Origin: Anticarsia gemmatalis
Lineage: Eukaryota; Arthropoda; Insecta; Lepidoptera; Erebidae
Assembly: GCF_050436995.1 (NCBI RefSeq)
Contig: NC_134751.1
Location: forward strand, 3,968,001 to 4,032,000
Direction: 5' to 3'
DNA length: 64,000 nucleotides
Shown here in pieces: positions 1-12,811 of this stretch. Position 1 is the stretch's first letter. Each line of letters opens with the position of its first letter. A program made the position numbers and the translations under genes. A model generated the notes under the pieces. That model was not told the DNA's origin. It saw only the letters and a list, made by a program, of their open reading frames with translations, and did not search any database.

Positions 1-836
1 GCCATGAAGCAGTCATTTTAAATTACTATTAAATTAACTCACTGGTTACACTGTATAAGGTGAAGGAGGACTAGGCAGATAAACAATAAACATATCACAA
101 TAACACAGAATATTTGAGTAAATTTACTTTTTATTTAGAACTTTGAGATAGTGTTTTATGATCCCAGGTAAAGAACCTGGATTAAAACGTTTTTAGATCA
201 CCTTTGTTTAGTTTATCTGATTGTTATTGTTGAATGTATTTCCTGTTATGACTAACTAACTGACTCACATAAGAGAGAAAGGGTCAAAATTTTCCCCGTT
301 TTTGTAACATTTTTTACCAGTACTCTGCTCCTATTGGTTGTAGCATGATGATATATAGCCTATAGCCTTCCTCGATAAATGGGCTATCTAACACTGAAAT
401 AAATTTTCAAATCGGAAATCAGTAGTTCCTGAGATTAGCGCGCTCAAACAAACAAACAAACTCTTCAGCTTTATAATATAAGTAAGTATAGATTTAGAAC
501 TTTGAGATAGTGTTTTATGATCCCAGGTAAAAAACCTGGATTAAAACGTTTTTAGATCACCTTTGTTCAGTTTATCTGATTGTTATTGTTGAATGCACTT
601 TTGCACAACTGACTTCGCTTGCGTCACATAAGAGAGAATGGGTCATATTTTTCCCCTTTTTTTTAACATTTTTACTGGTAGATACTCTGCTCCTGGCCGT
701 CGTAGCGTGATGTTATATAGCCTTACTCAATAAATAGGTTATCCAACAGTAAAAGAATTCGCACCAGTAGTTTCTGAGATTAGCGCGTTCAAACAAACGA
801 ACTCGTCAGCTTTATAATATTAGTACAGTTAAATAA
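1..836 (+). repeat. Tandem duplication (~359 bp period) with TE copies
   Basis: Two direct copies, about 134-492 and 493-836, begin with the same block (tttagaactttgagatagtg...) and end with the 3' part of an abundant interspersed element (cttcgcttgcgtcacataag ... ctttataatattag). The embedded element runs about 251-492 in the first copy and 602-830 in the second. No coding potential was seen in this stretch. Confidence 0.7.
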
Positions 837-1302
837 AAATGGATTATAAATGCAATTTTGTAGATAGTAAACATGGTATAAGAACTAGGTTATGTTTCAG
901 ATTCCTCAATGAGATTTGGGTCTTTGCGGGTCAACAAACCTTATGTATATCGTTTTACGTTTTATGGATTTATAACTAAAGTCTTAAGCGTGATGTTTTT
1001 AGCATGGGGATCGCCTAAATCTTATCTGTGATTAAATAAGGACCTACAAATAAAAAGTGACTATTAAAGAACATTTCACTAAACACATCCCCTACATTTA
1101 CTATACAAATTGCCCATTAGTGAACTACTGAAATGACTACTTTAAGTTTTAGTTTAAGATATCAAAAAATAAATCAATTTAGAGATCTGAAAGCAATATT
1201 CTTGTAATTATTTTTGGTAAGGCATCGATGTCGTTCCATTCGTATAAAATTTTGCTTTGAAAATAAAAGTATACCTTTTAAAGCACAATTTTTTCAGCAT
1301 TG

Positions 1303-1451
1303 TCAATTGACACCTAGTGTGCGTCAAACTAAAAGCCACTATGCAATACATTGTTTCTCTGATATAACGTATAAATCACAATATAATCTAGGGAAGAAAA
1401 TAATGTACAGCATAGTGGCTTTCAATTAGTTGTCAACTGAGATACGTGATA
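1303..1451. mobile_element. MITE copy, left end truncated
   Basis: It shares its body with the complete copy at 6446-6606, including ttgacacctagtgt, an internal inverted pair gccactatgca/gcatagtggc and the right end caactgagatacgtg. The left terminal inverted repeat is incomplete. The flanks 837-1302 and 1452-2208 are AT-rich with nothing I recognise. Confidence 0.55.
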
Positions 1452-2208
1452 GCTCCCCAAGCCGTAAAAGTCTGTGACATATATTGACCCATTCGGGCTC
1501 ATCTAAGACGACTATTTGGCGGCCGTTTTAATAATTTAAGGATCTTAAGATAACTCAATAACAATAACACTAGGAAAATAGGGAATCTAAGGATTAAGCT
1601 GAAGATTACGGCAATTTATTGTAAGGCTTTATTGTCCTTGACGATGGCAGTCCCTTTTCGCGTTATAGTTCGTGGAAGCCCGAATGGCCTGTGTTCTTTA
1701 AGAGTGCGCTAATCTTAGAAGTAAATGCCTCTAACAAGACGCTATAGGAAACCCCTTTTTGGAACTGGATGAAAAAGTTATTTATATAAAACATCATACA
1801 ATTTATATATACTGAAACGTGGATCATTGGATTTCCGAATTTATTTATCTACAGGTCGTTGTAAATGTTATCATTATAGTTTCATATTTAAATTAACTGT
1901 ACCTAAATTCGTCTTCACAAAATATTTTAAAATATACTACACGCTATTGTCCGCGATTTATCCAAATAACATCTAGCTATGAGCTATTTGTGTACCAAAT
2001 TTTAAATAAATGCAGTTTTGAATTATTCAATAATAAACATCTGTAAAAACATCGAAATATATTCTTTCGTATTTATAGTCAATGAGATAGAATAAGGTAT
2101 TTATATCCCTATTAAGGTTAAAGTACTTGAAATCGATCTAGTACATCGGTGAAACCCCGTTCACACTAAGATAATAAGTTGTGTCGAGTGCAATGTCCCT
2201 GATATCAT

Positions 2209-2406
2209 TAGCCAACTTTATACACACACTCTATCGCGCGTTCTAAGGAGCGTATAGGATAACGCGCGGAATAGCCTGGGCGATCTTCGCTCGCGATTAT
2301 CTTCGCGCGTACTGATGAGTGCGGCGCGTGATCTTTAATTTGCGCGCTCTTTCACGCACGATTGTTGTTTCATGCGCGATAGAGTATGTGTGTAAATATG
2401 GCTATT
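2209..2406. mobile_element. MITE with CG-rich interior
   Basis: The ends are inverted repeats: ttagccaacttta-tacacacactctatcgcgcg on the left and cgcgatagagtatgtgtgta-aatatggcta on the right. The interior is unusually rich in CG dinucleotides for this AT-rich region. There is no ORF. It is a short non-autonomous DNA element of unknown superfamily. Confidence 0.65.
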
Positions 2407-2737
2407 GCAGTGGTATCACCTTTGAATCGTTATAATTTTCTTTCCAATAATCTTAACATTATCTAACAGGAATAAAATTCGCGTGATACTACAGGCACAC
2501 GACTGCTAAATACAACGCAATTTCCGAGTCAGCAAATGGACTTTTTCTTATCGTCTTCATTGAGGTATTTTTCTATTATTTTGTAGGTTATTCTCAATTA
2601 TAGTTCGTAGTTTGGTAACGTGACCGGTGTTTGACAAAAGACTCGCCCCATTTTCTGTAGTTCTGACATTACAAATGGCGAATCGCGGGTGAATTTTTAC
2701 ACATTTGCCTTCACCTTCGGTTAAAACTGGCGGGATC
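2407..2737. other. Intergenic, nothing recognised
   Basis: An AT-rich single-copy-looking stretch. I see no ORF with coding character, no splice-bounded exon and no repeat shared with the rest of the window. Confidence 0.4.
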
Positions 2738-2992
2738 TTCTTATCTTCTTATCGTGTGGTTAGTGGTCAACCTAGTGTCAAAGTTGTTCAAGCCGCCCGA
2801 AGGCCTTTGACATAGCTTAACGACTGTTATCTTAGTAGATAGCAGCCGGGACCGACTTTTTACGTGCCCTCCGAAGCACGGAGACGCCCAGCTCAAATAC
2901 CACTATGCGGTCACCCATCTATGGATTGACCGCGCCAACGGTTGCTTAACTCGCAGATCGTTTAGCGACCAGTGAGCGCAACTGGCAGGATG
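2738..2992 (-). mobile_element. SINE-like repeat (family with 'gttcaagccgcccgaagg' core)
   Basis: A roughly 250 bp element in reverse orientation, with a tRNA-like region (gcgccaacggttgcttaactc) and the core cctagtgtcaaagttgttca. Related copies lie at 17113-17350, 24222-24298, 28683-28926, 39655-39832 and 51795-51935. Confidence 0.65.
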
Positions 2993-3011
2993 ATATGTGT
3001 AAGTTAATAAA

Positions 3012-3235
3012 TTCATCCCACTAATATTATAAATGCGAAAGTTTTGTGAAAATGTAGGATGTTTATTACTCTTTCACGCAAATACTACTGAACCGATTAC
3101 GATGGGATATAGGTAGCTGAAGACCCACTATAACACATAGGCTACTTTTATCCTGGAGTTCCCGAGGGACCGGGATTTACACGGGAAGGATTTCCACGCG
3201 GACAAAGTCGTTGGCGGCTTCTAGTGTAAAATAAA
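3012..3235. repeat. Interspersed repeat, LINE 3'-end-like
   Basis: It begins actaatattataaatgcgaa and ends tcgttggcggcttctagt, with the middle pattern ctctttcacgcaaatactac. A diverged relative occurs at 33525-33890. Such pieces are typical lepidopteran LINE or SINE tails; the parent element is not visible here. Confidence 0.5.
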
Positions 3236-3837
3236 TCCAACTGTATAATACTAACACAGCAAAGAATACTTACTACTGCATACACTACTGTCATCGATTA
3301 GAAATTCTTAAAAAATACCTAACAACATTTTCTGTTCAACTGCGTCAAAGTCATATCAGTGAATAATCCGTGCGATACATTAACTTGAAAAAATGCTACA
3401 TTTACACATTTTATGAATCACTGTTGTAATAAACAAACCAAACCTTCAATCACGTGGTGAACGAGTGCATGCTTCAGATGGGAGAGGGAGCAGCACAAAC
3501 AGCGACGAACGCGAAGCCTTAATGTGCTGGTGTAATCTGCGCAGAATAACTATGAATTAAAATTCAAGAAACCCCCGATTTTACACTTAATTTTGTTTTC
3601 ATGCGTTTAATATATTGGCTAGCTAGGTTAAGCCGTTCTTTTATTCCCAGCACGAACTTTTTCATCATACGAAGCTATTTGAGACCCCATCCGAGTAAAT
3701 TTCCTCTCCTCCCCTCGCTTTCACATCCTACAACTTTTTAACGGCTCAACCGATTTTCATCAAACATGTCTAAGAACACTCGCACATAAGACTTAATCGA
3801 AATCACTGCATCCGTTCGGGAGTTATGATGCTGACAG

Positions 3838-3844
3838 ACAGACA

Positions 3845-3886
<42 letters not shown>
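3838..3886. repeat. (CA)n microsatellite
   Basis: About 18 CA units are flanked by CAGA units. The repeat produces a spurious cysteine/valine-rich open frame on the minus strand. Confidence 0.95.
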
Positions 3887-3888
<2 letters not shown>

Positions 3889-4717
3889 TCAAACTTATAA
3901 CACCCATTGCATCGGGAGTTAAAAATGACATTCGCCATGATGAACTATAAACATCATTTAAAGTAATTAAACTAGGAGTATAAATACCGATTTTACCACT
4001 TCTGAATAACTAACAGTTAGCCTATGAGGTCTATCTGATAAGCTCATTGTTTAGACACTCATTTTATCAATCAGATGGTATCAAAAAACAAAAGAAAAAA
4101 TATTTCTGAAACAAAAGCGTAAACAGGTGTTTTGAATTGAGTCTTCGTTAATTTGTTAATTCGCCCTACATTACAAATGCAAGTCTACTGAGGCACGGCC
4201 ACTTAAGTCTCCCTCGAAGGACACTCAAAATAGCTTCCGTTCTATGTAAACGAAATTAATTGAATTCGTGATACTTAATCACTAAGTACTTTACATTGTA
4301 GGACTTTTGCTTGTTTTATGGTCAATTTACCATTGATTTTATACCAATTTGGTAACATCATCTAGTATTTCTTGTGGCCAAGTTATAGGTTTTTAGTAAA
4401 ACTTACAGTAAAATATTTATAATTAGCTAACCTAACTTCTTTTTTCTCTTCATAAAATCCTTCTACGTGTTGTAAAGTCAATTTTATAAAAATAAGAAGT
4501 CTAATTAATTGGTCACCCTCTGATCTGAGCTTAACAACACATTTAGCTTACGTTCTTGTACGAGATATAATCAGTATCACAACCTTTTATTTCATCTCTT
4601 ATTTTATTTTTATTCTATTAATTATCTTATTATATTAATTATTTCTTATTCGGTTCTGCAATTGTAATGTAACAAAACGCAGTCAGACATCTTCATTTTT
4701 TATAATATTATAATAAT
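3887..4717. other. Intergenic, nothing recognised
   Basis: AT-rich DNA without an ORF of coding character, repeat family or RNA gene that I can support. Confidence 0.4.
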
Positions 4718-5076
4718 GTCCTCCTAGCCGGTACGGCTACGGCGGTCAGTTTCATTGAACCTGGCCATCTGTACAGGACTTTGTTTATAGTGTCCAAGTG
4801 TGTGCACAATACACAGGTACACTCTCTATTCCATCACTCTCATAGTTTGGTGGGACGGATAACCGACACGACCAGTGAGAGGTCAGGCGCAGGACCGACG
4901 GCTTTACGTGCTCTCCGAGGCACGGAGGTCTTCGACCTCAACTTCCTAACTCCGGGCAATCTCTAAGAAATTCTTAACAGAAAATCTCAGAAAAGACTTT
5001 TTGGCCCGACCCAGGATTCGAACCCGAGACCTCGCGCACCGCAGTCGCATATACTACCGACCGCGCCACAGAGGCA
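4718..5076 (-). mobile_element. tRNA-derived SINE (family 1)
   Basis: In reverse orientation it begins with a tRNA-like head: B-box-like ggtttcgaatcc (here as ggattcgaacccgagacctc) and the end gcgccacagaggcag. Further copies lie at 12812-13152 and 46897-47232, each about 340-360 bp. The small open frame through it is a by-product. Confidence 0.75.
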
Positions 5077-6445
5077 GTTATATTAGTAAATACTTAAAGC
5101 ATCGTTGAAAACTGCTTACTTTTCAATAAACTCCTCAATGAATAATGATATATTTTTATTTTTTTCGGTGTTTCGGACAAATTATATGCTATCCCGGGAA
5201 CAAAGATGGTATAATTTTGGCAAAACCTATCGGGGAATTTTACACCCACATCGATATTCTTTTGTGTGCCAAATTACTAATTTATTTGCTTGGCTACTGT
5301 TGCCTAAAACATTTTTTATACAGAAACAATTCTAAACACAAAACACGCAGCGCCTACTAACAATAGCCGATACAATTAACACTCTAGTAGATTTACCGCT
5401 GTATTTTGTGTTGAGTATCAAGTTTGTTACGTGGCAAGTAAATAAATTAACCCAAGGGATATAAATATTCTTAGTGAAGACAACCCAAAAGTTTTTCTAC
5501 TAAGTAAATGTAGGAAACGGTTGGAGGCCGCCCTAGGCGGATCACTCTCAAATTAGATACTTTCTCGTTAAGCATTCGGTGTTAGTCTCCTTGATATTCG
5601 TAAGGCGCTCTCGACTTAACCCACGGGCACAGAGCTGATATTTGGTACTTTCTTCAAGGATATCTTCACTGGTCAAAGCAGCAATCAGGAAGGTGTACAC
5701 TGTACACTGGTTCGGTGACAATCTAGATACTGCAATACTGTAATTGGTTTGTCAACATTTATCAGCGCATCAAGTGTATTTTTCATAGTTTGTATCTTGT
5801 AATTCCATATGAAACTCGACAGAAATGTTACATTTTAGTTGCACTAAGATGCTAATATTAAAAGTTCGTAGGAGCTGACAGGAAATTCGTAGGCCGCTAT
5901 GTATTTGATACGAACGTCTTAGTGCTTCGACGGGAATGTCAAAGTTGGTCCAAAATTAATTTCAGTTATTATAAAAATCTGTTATTTTAATCGCTTCGAC
6001 ACCCGATTAACCACATCAAATAACTATTAAAAGACCTAACCTAACCTTCTCTTTAAAAGTCAAAGATGCGGGAACAGTGATTCTAAGAATGCATTACGAT
6101 GCCTTACTCTACAAATAAATAAGAGCAATATATGTCATCTTAAATACATACTAAACAATCTGTGCATGAACTAAAGCTAGGCCATGAGGGATATGAAAGT
6201 GCACATTAACAATAATAGCGCACATTACAAGTGAGGCGCAGGTGCAAGTAAGCGCGTCAAACACCCTGTGTATACAGCCGAGGTGGCACCACTGTCGTAT
6301 ACGAATTATTCACACAAACTAAATGGAGGGTAATGGAGACATAACGGCACTATACTACTAATACAAGTTGCTCATATTGTCGCTAGTAGGTTACATATGA
6401 GTTAATTTGTGAACTAAATTGTAATCTTTAGACGTCGTCTGCGGG
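5077..6445. other. Intergenic, no gene seen
   Basis: AT-rich DNA. Two overlapping open frames near 5105-5360 lack signal, domain or splice context and look accidental. There is a weakly GC-richer patch near 5520-5560 (ggccgccctaggcggatc), but no feature can be assigned to it. Confidence 0.4.
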
Positions 6446-6606
6446 CTTATCACGTATCTCAGTTGACACCTAGTGTAAGTCAAATTGATAGCCACTACAC
6501 AATACATTGCTTCCTTGGCGTAACGTGTTAATCAGTATAATCTAAGAAATAAAACAGTGTACGGCATAGTGGCTTTCAAATAGTTGTCAACTGAGATACG
6601 TGTTAG
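6446..6606. mobile_element. Complete MITE with about 18 bp terminal inverted repeats
   Basis: The left end cacgtatctcagttg and right end caactgagatacgtg are exact inverted repeats. Inside is a second inverted pair, gccacta/tagtggc. A truncated relative is at 1303-1451. Confidence 0.75.
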
Positions 6607-9159
6607 GTCCTGATATCTGTCTTAAAAATGACACTCAAGTCAATCAATTATTGACAATAGGAGTTGAAATAACTTTTGTGGATTAATATATTATTATATT
6701 AAGTCAAATGTTGACACTTATGACGTCACAATCACTGAATCGACGAAGCGGTAAAACAACGAAAAATGTTTCAAAAACGGGGAAAATTATGACGCATTCT
6801 CGCTTATGTGACGCAAGCGCTGGTCACCTAGTTCTTAATGTTTTGAGAACAAAGAAATTACTATTGAAAAAGTGTTCTAGCTATATTAAAGCATAGTTAT
6901 GTTAGATCTTAATAGTAAGCAAACAGCGGGATACTGCATGCTCCTAATATCTTAGAATAGTGCAGTGCAGCCTTAAACACAATTTATCTAGTTTATACTT
7001 CTTTGTACGTTCCTCGCAAGTCTTAACGACTGTTGTATATTACTGTATATTTCACAATTGTACGAGAATTAGAGAGCGTCTGGTAGCATGCTGGGTGGAT
7101 GATAATAGGACATGCATGCAGGCTTGAGCCCTTTGCAATGAAATTTATAATTTTAAGACACAGATTATAATTTAAAAACCTTTGTTGATTTTTGTCGTCT
7201 CTATAGTTAGAATTTTCAAGTATTCAGAATTTGATATTTAAAATGTACTGCCCAAATAGTACAGTATTTCTCGATACTTGCCGGTTGTCGAAAGTGGATT
7301 GTGGTAGAGAATCGAGCAATTGAAAGCATGATTTAAGATTGCAGGGTGGCATAAAATGTCGAACTGGGTGGCGTTTCTATACTGCTGCTCATTTATCTAT
7401 AGTTGGACACTATACTGAAACTATCGAGTATCGAGAGGTTGTCATCTAAATTGTACTTGTAAAGTAGTTCAGTCGGCGCCCGCTAGAGGTGCGAATCAAA
7501 ATTTGTCGATAGCTAGCCGGTTGCCGATTGACAATTAGTTGGAACTCAGCTCTCCAGACACTGGATTAAATTAAAAATTAAGGTTAAAATGCATCGTCGT
7601 GTTAATCCACAAACTTAATCCATAACTAAAAGGCATGCAACGAAAGTTTATAACTATAATCAAACAGCAAAAAATATTCTTAAACATTTATTATCATAAC
7701 CTAGTTTTTTCTTCTGACATCTCTTAAGATCTTCGCTATGGGCTTCTCATAGCACCACATCGGCATATTGACCTTAAACATGTTCCAAAACTCCTCCCTC
7801 TTGTATGGCAAAGAATATCACAGTCCAACTTGCATGACCTCTTCTTTTTCACTGCTGCCAATGAACCTGGGAAAGAAAATCCAAGGTTAAAATCGTGGAA
7901 ACATAATGAAACGAGAATTTCAGGCAGTCCTTGGCGCTATGATTTTTTTTCGTGTCTAATGCATTAAGCATACACCTGCACTTTGGGTGGAGTGCAGGGT
8001 TATTTGGGACTCTCCCGCCAGAAGGGCGGGCATACCCACTAAACCGGCGGCGTGCGTCGGGATAACTGCCGCCTACTGTCGCCTGCTTGACAGGCTGGTC
8101 CCAGAATGGCGGTCGCAGGTAAACGAGCTGTGAGTTAAGTATCCCTAGCCGCGGATATACCATAGATAGTTGAACGCTGAATAGTGTCTGAACTAAGCAT
8201 CTTCACGCTTCGGAAAGCACGTTAAAGAAGTTAGGCCGGTTAGGCCATGTTAAAAGCTTTTCGGCTGAAATAATGGTGGCCACATAAAAATGTTCACTAG
8301 CGCAATTTACTACAGTCGGCACTACCGATATCGAGAGTTTGAATTTTAGAATGTACTTAAAGATTAATAACACTGCCACCCGCTAGAGGTGTCATCAGGT
8401 TTTTATAAATTGTGTGAAAAGGCGACAGAATCCTGTTACGGGACTGGATTATGACAAAAATATAATTTATAAACATCAGAATAACGAGCAGTCTTAGTAT
8501 AAATAACAAGGGTATAATGCCCTTAATGCCCCGTAAAGATTATAAAAATATAACGTCAAATAACAAAGATGTAATTAGAAAATTGGAACCATTTGATTTG
8601 CCATCGGGTTTTTCAATCTACTTTAACAAGACGCGACTACGTTTATTAACCTAGTTTCATCTCGTTACTGCTATTTCAAATGCATTCGTATTCACTGCAC
8701 TTATATTCATTAAAGTAATAGGATAAGAAAAACTCGAGAATTACACTGTGACAAACAGCGTGAATTCAAATTAAAAATAATCTTTATTTCATAATTTTTT
8801 TACTACTACTGAAAATCATCACAATATTTTAAATCTATCACCGTTTCCGAAAAGTGAGAAGAGTTCACGGCTTGGTACATAGAAGATTATATCAAATATT
8901 AATTATAGTTGTATCATATTATCATATTATGAGAAGAAATGGTATGTATACTCCAAAGGGCTGATTAAAAATATTACAATGAATCTATTAATTAAAATTA
9001 TTCGATTTTATTAATAACGGCAAAGACGAAGGAAATATGAATGCGAAAGTATGTCCGTCTATTTACCCTTTCACGGCCAAATCGCTCTATTGATATCGAT
9101 CTTGAGTGAAATCTGGCATGGAGATAGTCGAATAGCCAGAATCGGACTATAAGCAAGAA
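6607..9159. other. Intergenic with repeat fragments
   Basis: It holds a minus-strand fragment of the 'cttcgcttgcgtcac' element at about 6758-6832, diverged pieces of the inverted-repeat element described at 59743-59925 (about 7280-7560 and 8310-8400), and a GC-rich block at 7975-8165 (gccagaagggcgggcat) that looks like an old element of unknown type. No gene was recognised. Confidence 0.45.
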
Positions 9160-9416
9160 GCTGAACCGCGCAACTTCGCTTGCGTCACATAAGGGAGAAT
9201 GGGTTATATTTTCCCGTTTTTGTAACATTTCTTTCTGGTACTCTGCTCCTGTTGGTCGTAGCGTGATGTTATATAGCCTATAGCCTTCTCAATAAATATA
9301 TGCTATACAACAATAACATATTTTTTCAATTCGCACCAGTAGTTCCTGAGATTAGCGCGTTGCAGCAAATAAACAAACAAACAAACTCTTCAGCTTTATG
9401 ATTTTAGCATAGATTT
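9160..9416 (+). mobile_element. Interspersed 'cttcgcttgcgtcacataag' element
   Basis: A full-length-looking copy of the commonest repeat in the window. It starts near ctgaaccgcgcaacttcgc and ends near agctttatgattttagcat, with a CAAA-rich run before the 3' end. This structure resembles the microsatellite-ending non-autonomous elements common in Lepidoptera. Confidence 0.7.
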
Positions 9417-10411
9417 GTTAAACAATCTGGGTAAGAAAAAATTGTACATTCACGCGAGTGGAGCCGTACGGTTCAGCTAGTAAGAAATTAAATCGGTAAT
9501 AATGTTGCTGCACTAATCGAGAAGTTCTGGAGGAGAAATCGATTAACCGGTGAGTAACTCCACCGATAACAGTTTATTACACAGCTCTGTTGTTCAACGA
9601 ATATGATCGTGTCGTGACGAATCAGACATTATGCACTATTGATTTCATTTTATAGTTTTTATTCCTAGGCTGAAATTAACGGTACTTAATAATATTTATT
9701 AATTTATGTTTTTAATTTATGACGGTTAGCATAACTGCATTTGTAGTCTGTATAGTGTAACTGCTAATTACGAGGTCTCTTTTTCGGTTCCGGGGTCGGG
9801 CAAAGCGCAATTTATCCTTTCTAATTCATACAAAATAACAAATAAAGACCCATTGATGTTCCTTACTGCTAGACAAGAGTCTTCTTCCGTAATGCGGGAG
9901 GGGTTAGGCCTTGACTCCAGAGTAAATGATTCGTGTGTATAGGATATTTATGTAAAGTAGTCCGATACGTGTTCAGGATTTAGCAACAGGTTACCCCGCC
10001 ATTACATGAGACTAACATTGTAACATCGTAACCTAGCTAGGAGAACAGCGCTCCACCCAAAAATTGTAGATGTATAATTAAATGTAATTTATATGTTCAA
10101 TTTGTAAATATGCAATTATTGTAAATCTGTCGGCAATCACTTTCTTCTTAAATAAACATTTATCTTATCTTATCTTATCTTGTAAAAGGCGGAACGTGGG
10201 TGTAATTCATACAGCTCTAACCAAACCTTGGGTTATAACCAGCGTGATATATTTATGTATTAACCACATAATTAATTCCTCATATCTGTATGTAGAATGA
10301 CATCATTTATAAACACGTGTTCATTGTCACTTATCGGTGACATGTTTTACTAAAACCGGTTTGACAAGAACTCTTCAATACTGTGACGCCAAAATTCCGT
10401 CCATTATATCT
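9417..10411. other. Intergenic, few recognisable parts
   Basis: It contains a small remnant of the tRNA-derived SINE family 2 near 9885-9930 (gggaggggttaggccttga) and a short (TTATC)n run near 10163-10182. Nothing else can be supported. Confidence 0.4.
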
Positions 10412-10642
10412 ATACTAATATTATAAAGCTGAAGAGTTTTTTTATTTATCTAATCTCAGAAACCACTGGTCCGATTCTTTCAGTGTTAGATAGCCTATTT
10501 ATTGAGGTAGGCTATAGGCTATATAACATCACGCTACAAACACCAAGAGCAGAGTACCATGTAAAAATGTTACAAAAACGAGGAAAAATATGACCCATTC
10601 TCTCTTATGTGACGCAAGCGAAGTTGCGCGGGTCAGCTTGTA
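10412..10642 (-). mobile_element. Interspersed 'cttcgcttgcgtcacataag' element
   Basis: A reverse-orientation copy: it begins ctatactaatattataaagc and ends gacgcaagcgaagttgcgcg. Confidence 0.75.
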
Positions 10643-10654
10643 CATAATATAATA

Positions 10655-10935
10655 CTACGTCTATTATACCCTGAGCTGTAGTATGCATGAAATACACCCA
10701 TATTTCGTCATTATCAGTGATGATCCCATCTAATAAAGGGTAAGCATATTGCCACATACTGGGCACGTTATCAAACTGCGGGCTACTATTGACAAATGTA
10801 CTATACATAATAAAAACTACATAAAGTTATAAAAACTATTAGTACTTTGCCCGATCTGGAAATCGATCCCGGGACTTTGTGGTTGGCTGTCGGACTACTC
10901 AACCCACCGAGTCACAAATGTCTGGAGACGGCCAG
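10655..10935 (-). mobile_element. tRNA-derived SINE (family 4)
   Basis: A reverse-orientation copy whose tRNA-like head reads ctggaaatcgatcccgggac followed by ccaccgagtcac. A second copy is at 60165-60365, and a fragment starts near 11240 (ccatccgggaatcgaatgac). Confidence 0.6.
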
Positions 10936-12399
10936 TTGTAAAACCATCAGCCACACTTTTACAACATAGATTTAGTAGAAAAAAACATGTTATACCCCAC
11001 CTAGTGCATGACAAAGGTCAAGGAAAAATATCAAGAACATTTTAAATGCTGCATTAATAATTATATGCATACATTTTTGACCTTAGATCATACTTAAAAT
11101 CAATATTTGACCCTAATGAATAAATAATAGGTATGATTTTGATTAACAACAAGATTTATCCCACAGCGGATTCTTCTAGAATAATCTCAAGATCTGTTTA
11201 TGACAGAATAAAACGTATGTAACATTTTGCGGTCACTATTTCAATTTAATAACACTTTGCCCCATCCGGGAATCGAATGACTAGCAGTCTCATTCACTAT
11301 GGTTCCATGTATGCACCCAAATATAGAATAAGTAGAGAACATTCTGTCCGACCCGGAAATTATTGGCTGCCTGATACATTGCAGTACTATCAACAGACTA
11401 TAGGTATATTTTTCAGAATTTTCTGAGAGTTCTAATCGAAAAAGCACGTGAGCTCTATGTAATCAAATCAAGGTAATAAGATTATTATAATAACGATATC
11501 TCCAACTCGGGGGTGCCCAGAACCGTAGTTTAATCGCGCACCAAAACAAATAACAAATGACTTATCAAAAATCATAAGCCCTATATTATCACTAATCTGT
11601 AATGCTAAATTTAGTTTGTTTTGAAATGACTTGTCGAATAATATAACCCAGTCAATTTAGACATTGACCCTTGCAAAAATTCTCAGAAGCTAAAAATGTG
11701 CATAGATGCTAGGAACACCGTTGTTAGGAAATTGTGAAAAGTCCCCGTCGATCCCATATTTGCAAAAAAAAAATATTCAAGATCAAAGGGTTTTTAAAAT
11801 TTTTCAGCAAAATGGTGAGTTTTATCATAAGTATGTGGATAAAAATTTAAAATCATGCAATTCAAGATCTACAAAATTCTCCTTACACTTTTTTTCATAA
11901 CACCAGCCATTTTTGAGAAAAAACAATTACGAAATTTTAATACGCTGCTGTATTGTCCATTATAAGCATGACTAAGCTGCCTACGACATAATTGGGCTTT
12001 TAATATAAGTAAAACTATTATTCTGCATGACTAATAGATTCATAATGACAATAAAAATAATTGAATATTTGGGAAGAGAAATTATTCTTTTACATTATAG
12101 AATACGGGGATTGACGCGAACACGTGTTTTACCTAAGAATGCCTGACGTTCCAGCGTCTCGACCCGCCGAGTCTGCTACTAGGGCTGGAGTAACCTTCGC
12201 CAAAACGTAAGGCAAGAAAAGCACACCATATTACGTCTACTACAGGACTAATCATTGAACGTACATACATGAAAACACGCTTTATTTCCATAGGGGTAGG
12301 CTGAGACCACAGAATTGAAAGCAGTGAAATTTAATGTACGGTTTTTGATTGCGTAAAAGGCATTTTATCACAATATTTTGTTGACGGTTTTTATAACAG
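10936..12399. other. Intergenic, nothing recognised beyond SINE fragments
   Basis: AT-rich DNA. Apart from the SINE piece near 11240-11460 I see no repeat family, RNA gene or coding exon. Confidence 0.4.
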
Positions 12400-12485
12400 A
12401 CATTTCGCGGGAAAAACCCCGGAGATCTTATTCTAACATTGTGGACGAAATTGATTATAATTACGAATATTTAAATGTCAAAGAG
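12400..12485 (+). other. Orphan coding-like exon, unidentified
   Basis: A polypyrimidine-type acceptor (tttttataacag) is followed by an open frame and a strong donor (gag|gtgagc). The frame in fact stays open past the donor to about 12600, where an interspersed element (12612-12757) cuts in. The translation is acidic and tyrosine-rich, with short tyrosine motifs (YSNI, YEYL, YRPDL, YYDN) that look like a receptor cytoplasmic tail. I do not recognise the protein. No partner exons were found nearby, so it could be one exon of a gene with long introns or a pseudogene fragment. Confidence 0.3.
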
Positions 12486-12611
12486 GTGAGCTCTCTCGAT
12501 CACTCAGATTATCGTCCTGACCTCATTGACACCTTATCTTCATCCCAAATTAGCACTTATTATGACAACCAACGTAGTCTGGTGCAAATTGTTATCATGT
12601 CACGTATCTAT

Positions 12612-12757
12612 TCTCCTTTATACAAATATTATAAAATCGTAGTTTGTTTAGCTGAACGCGTTAATCTCAGGAACTACTGGTACATATTTTAAAAAATATT
12701 TTACTTTTGGATAGCCTGTTTATTGAGGAAGGTTATAGGCTATATAACATTACTTTG
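12612..12757 (-). mobile_element. Partial 'cttcgcttgcgtcacataag' element
   Basis: A reverse-orientation 3' portion (acgcgttaatctcaggaact ... ggttataggctatataacat). It truncates the open frame of the orphan exon just upstream. Confidence 0.6.
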
Positions 12758-12811
12758 CATGCCGTCAAGACATGTATTACATTTTTTTAGGCATGTATTA
12801 ATCACGAGCAT

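Noticed and set aside
3738..3938. Cysteine/valine-rich minus-strand frame
   Set aside because: It is the translation of a (CA)n microsatellite.
7975..8165. GC-rich 104-codon frame on the minus strand, considered as an exon
   Set aside because: No recognisable domain or splice borders and repeat-like composition; more likely a piece of an old element.
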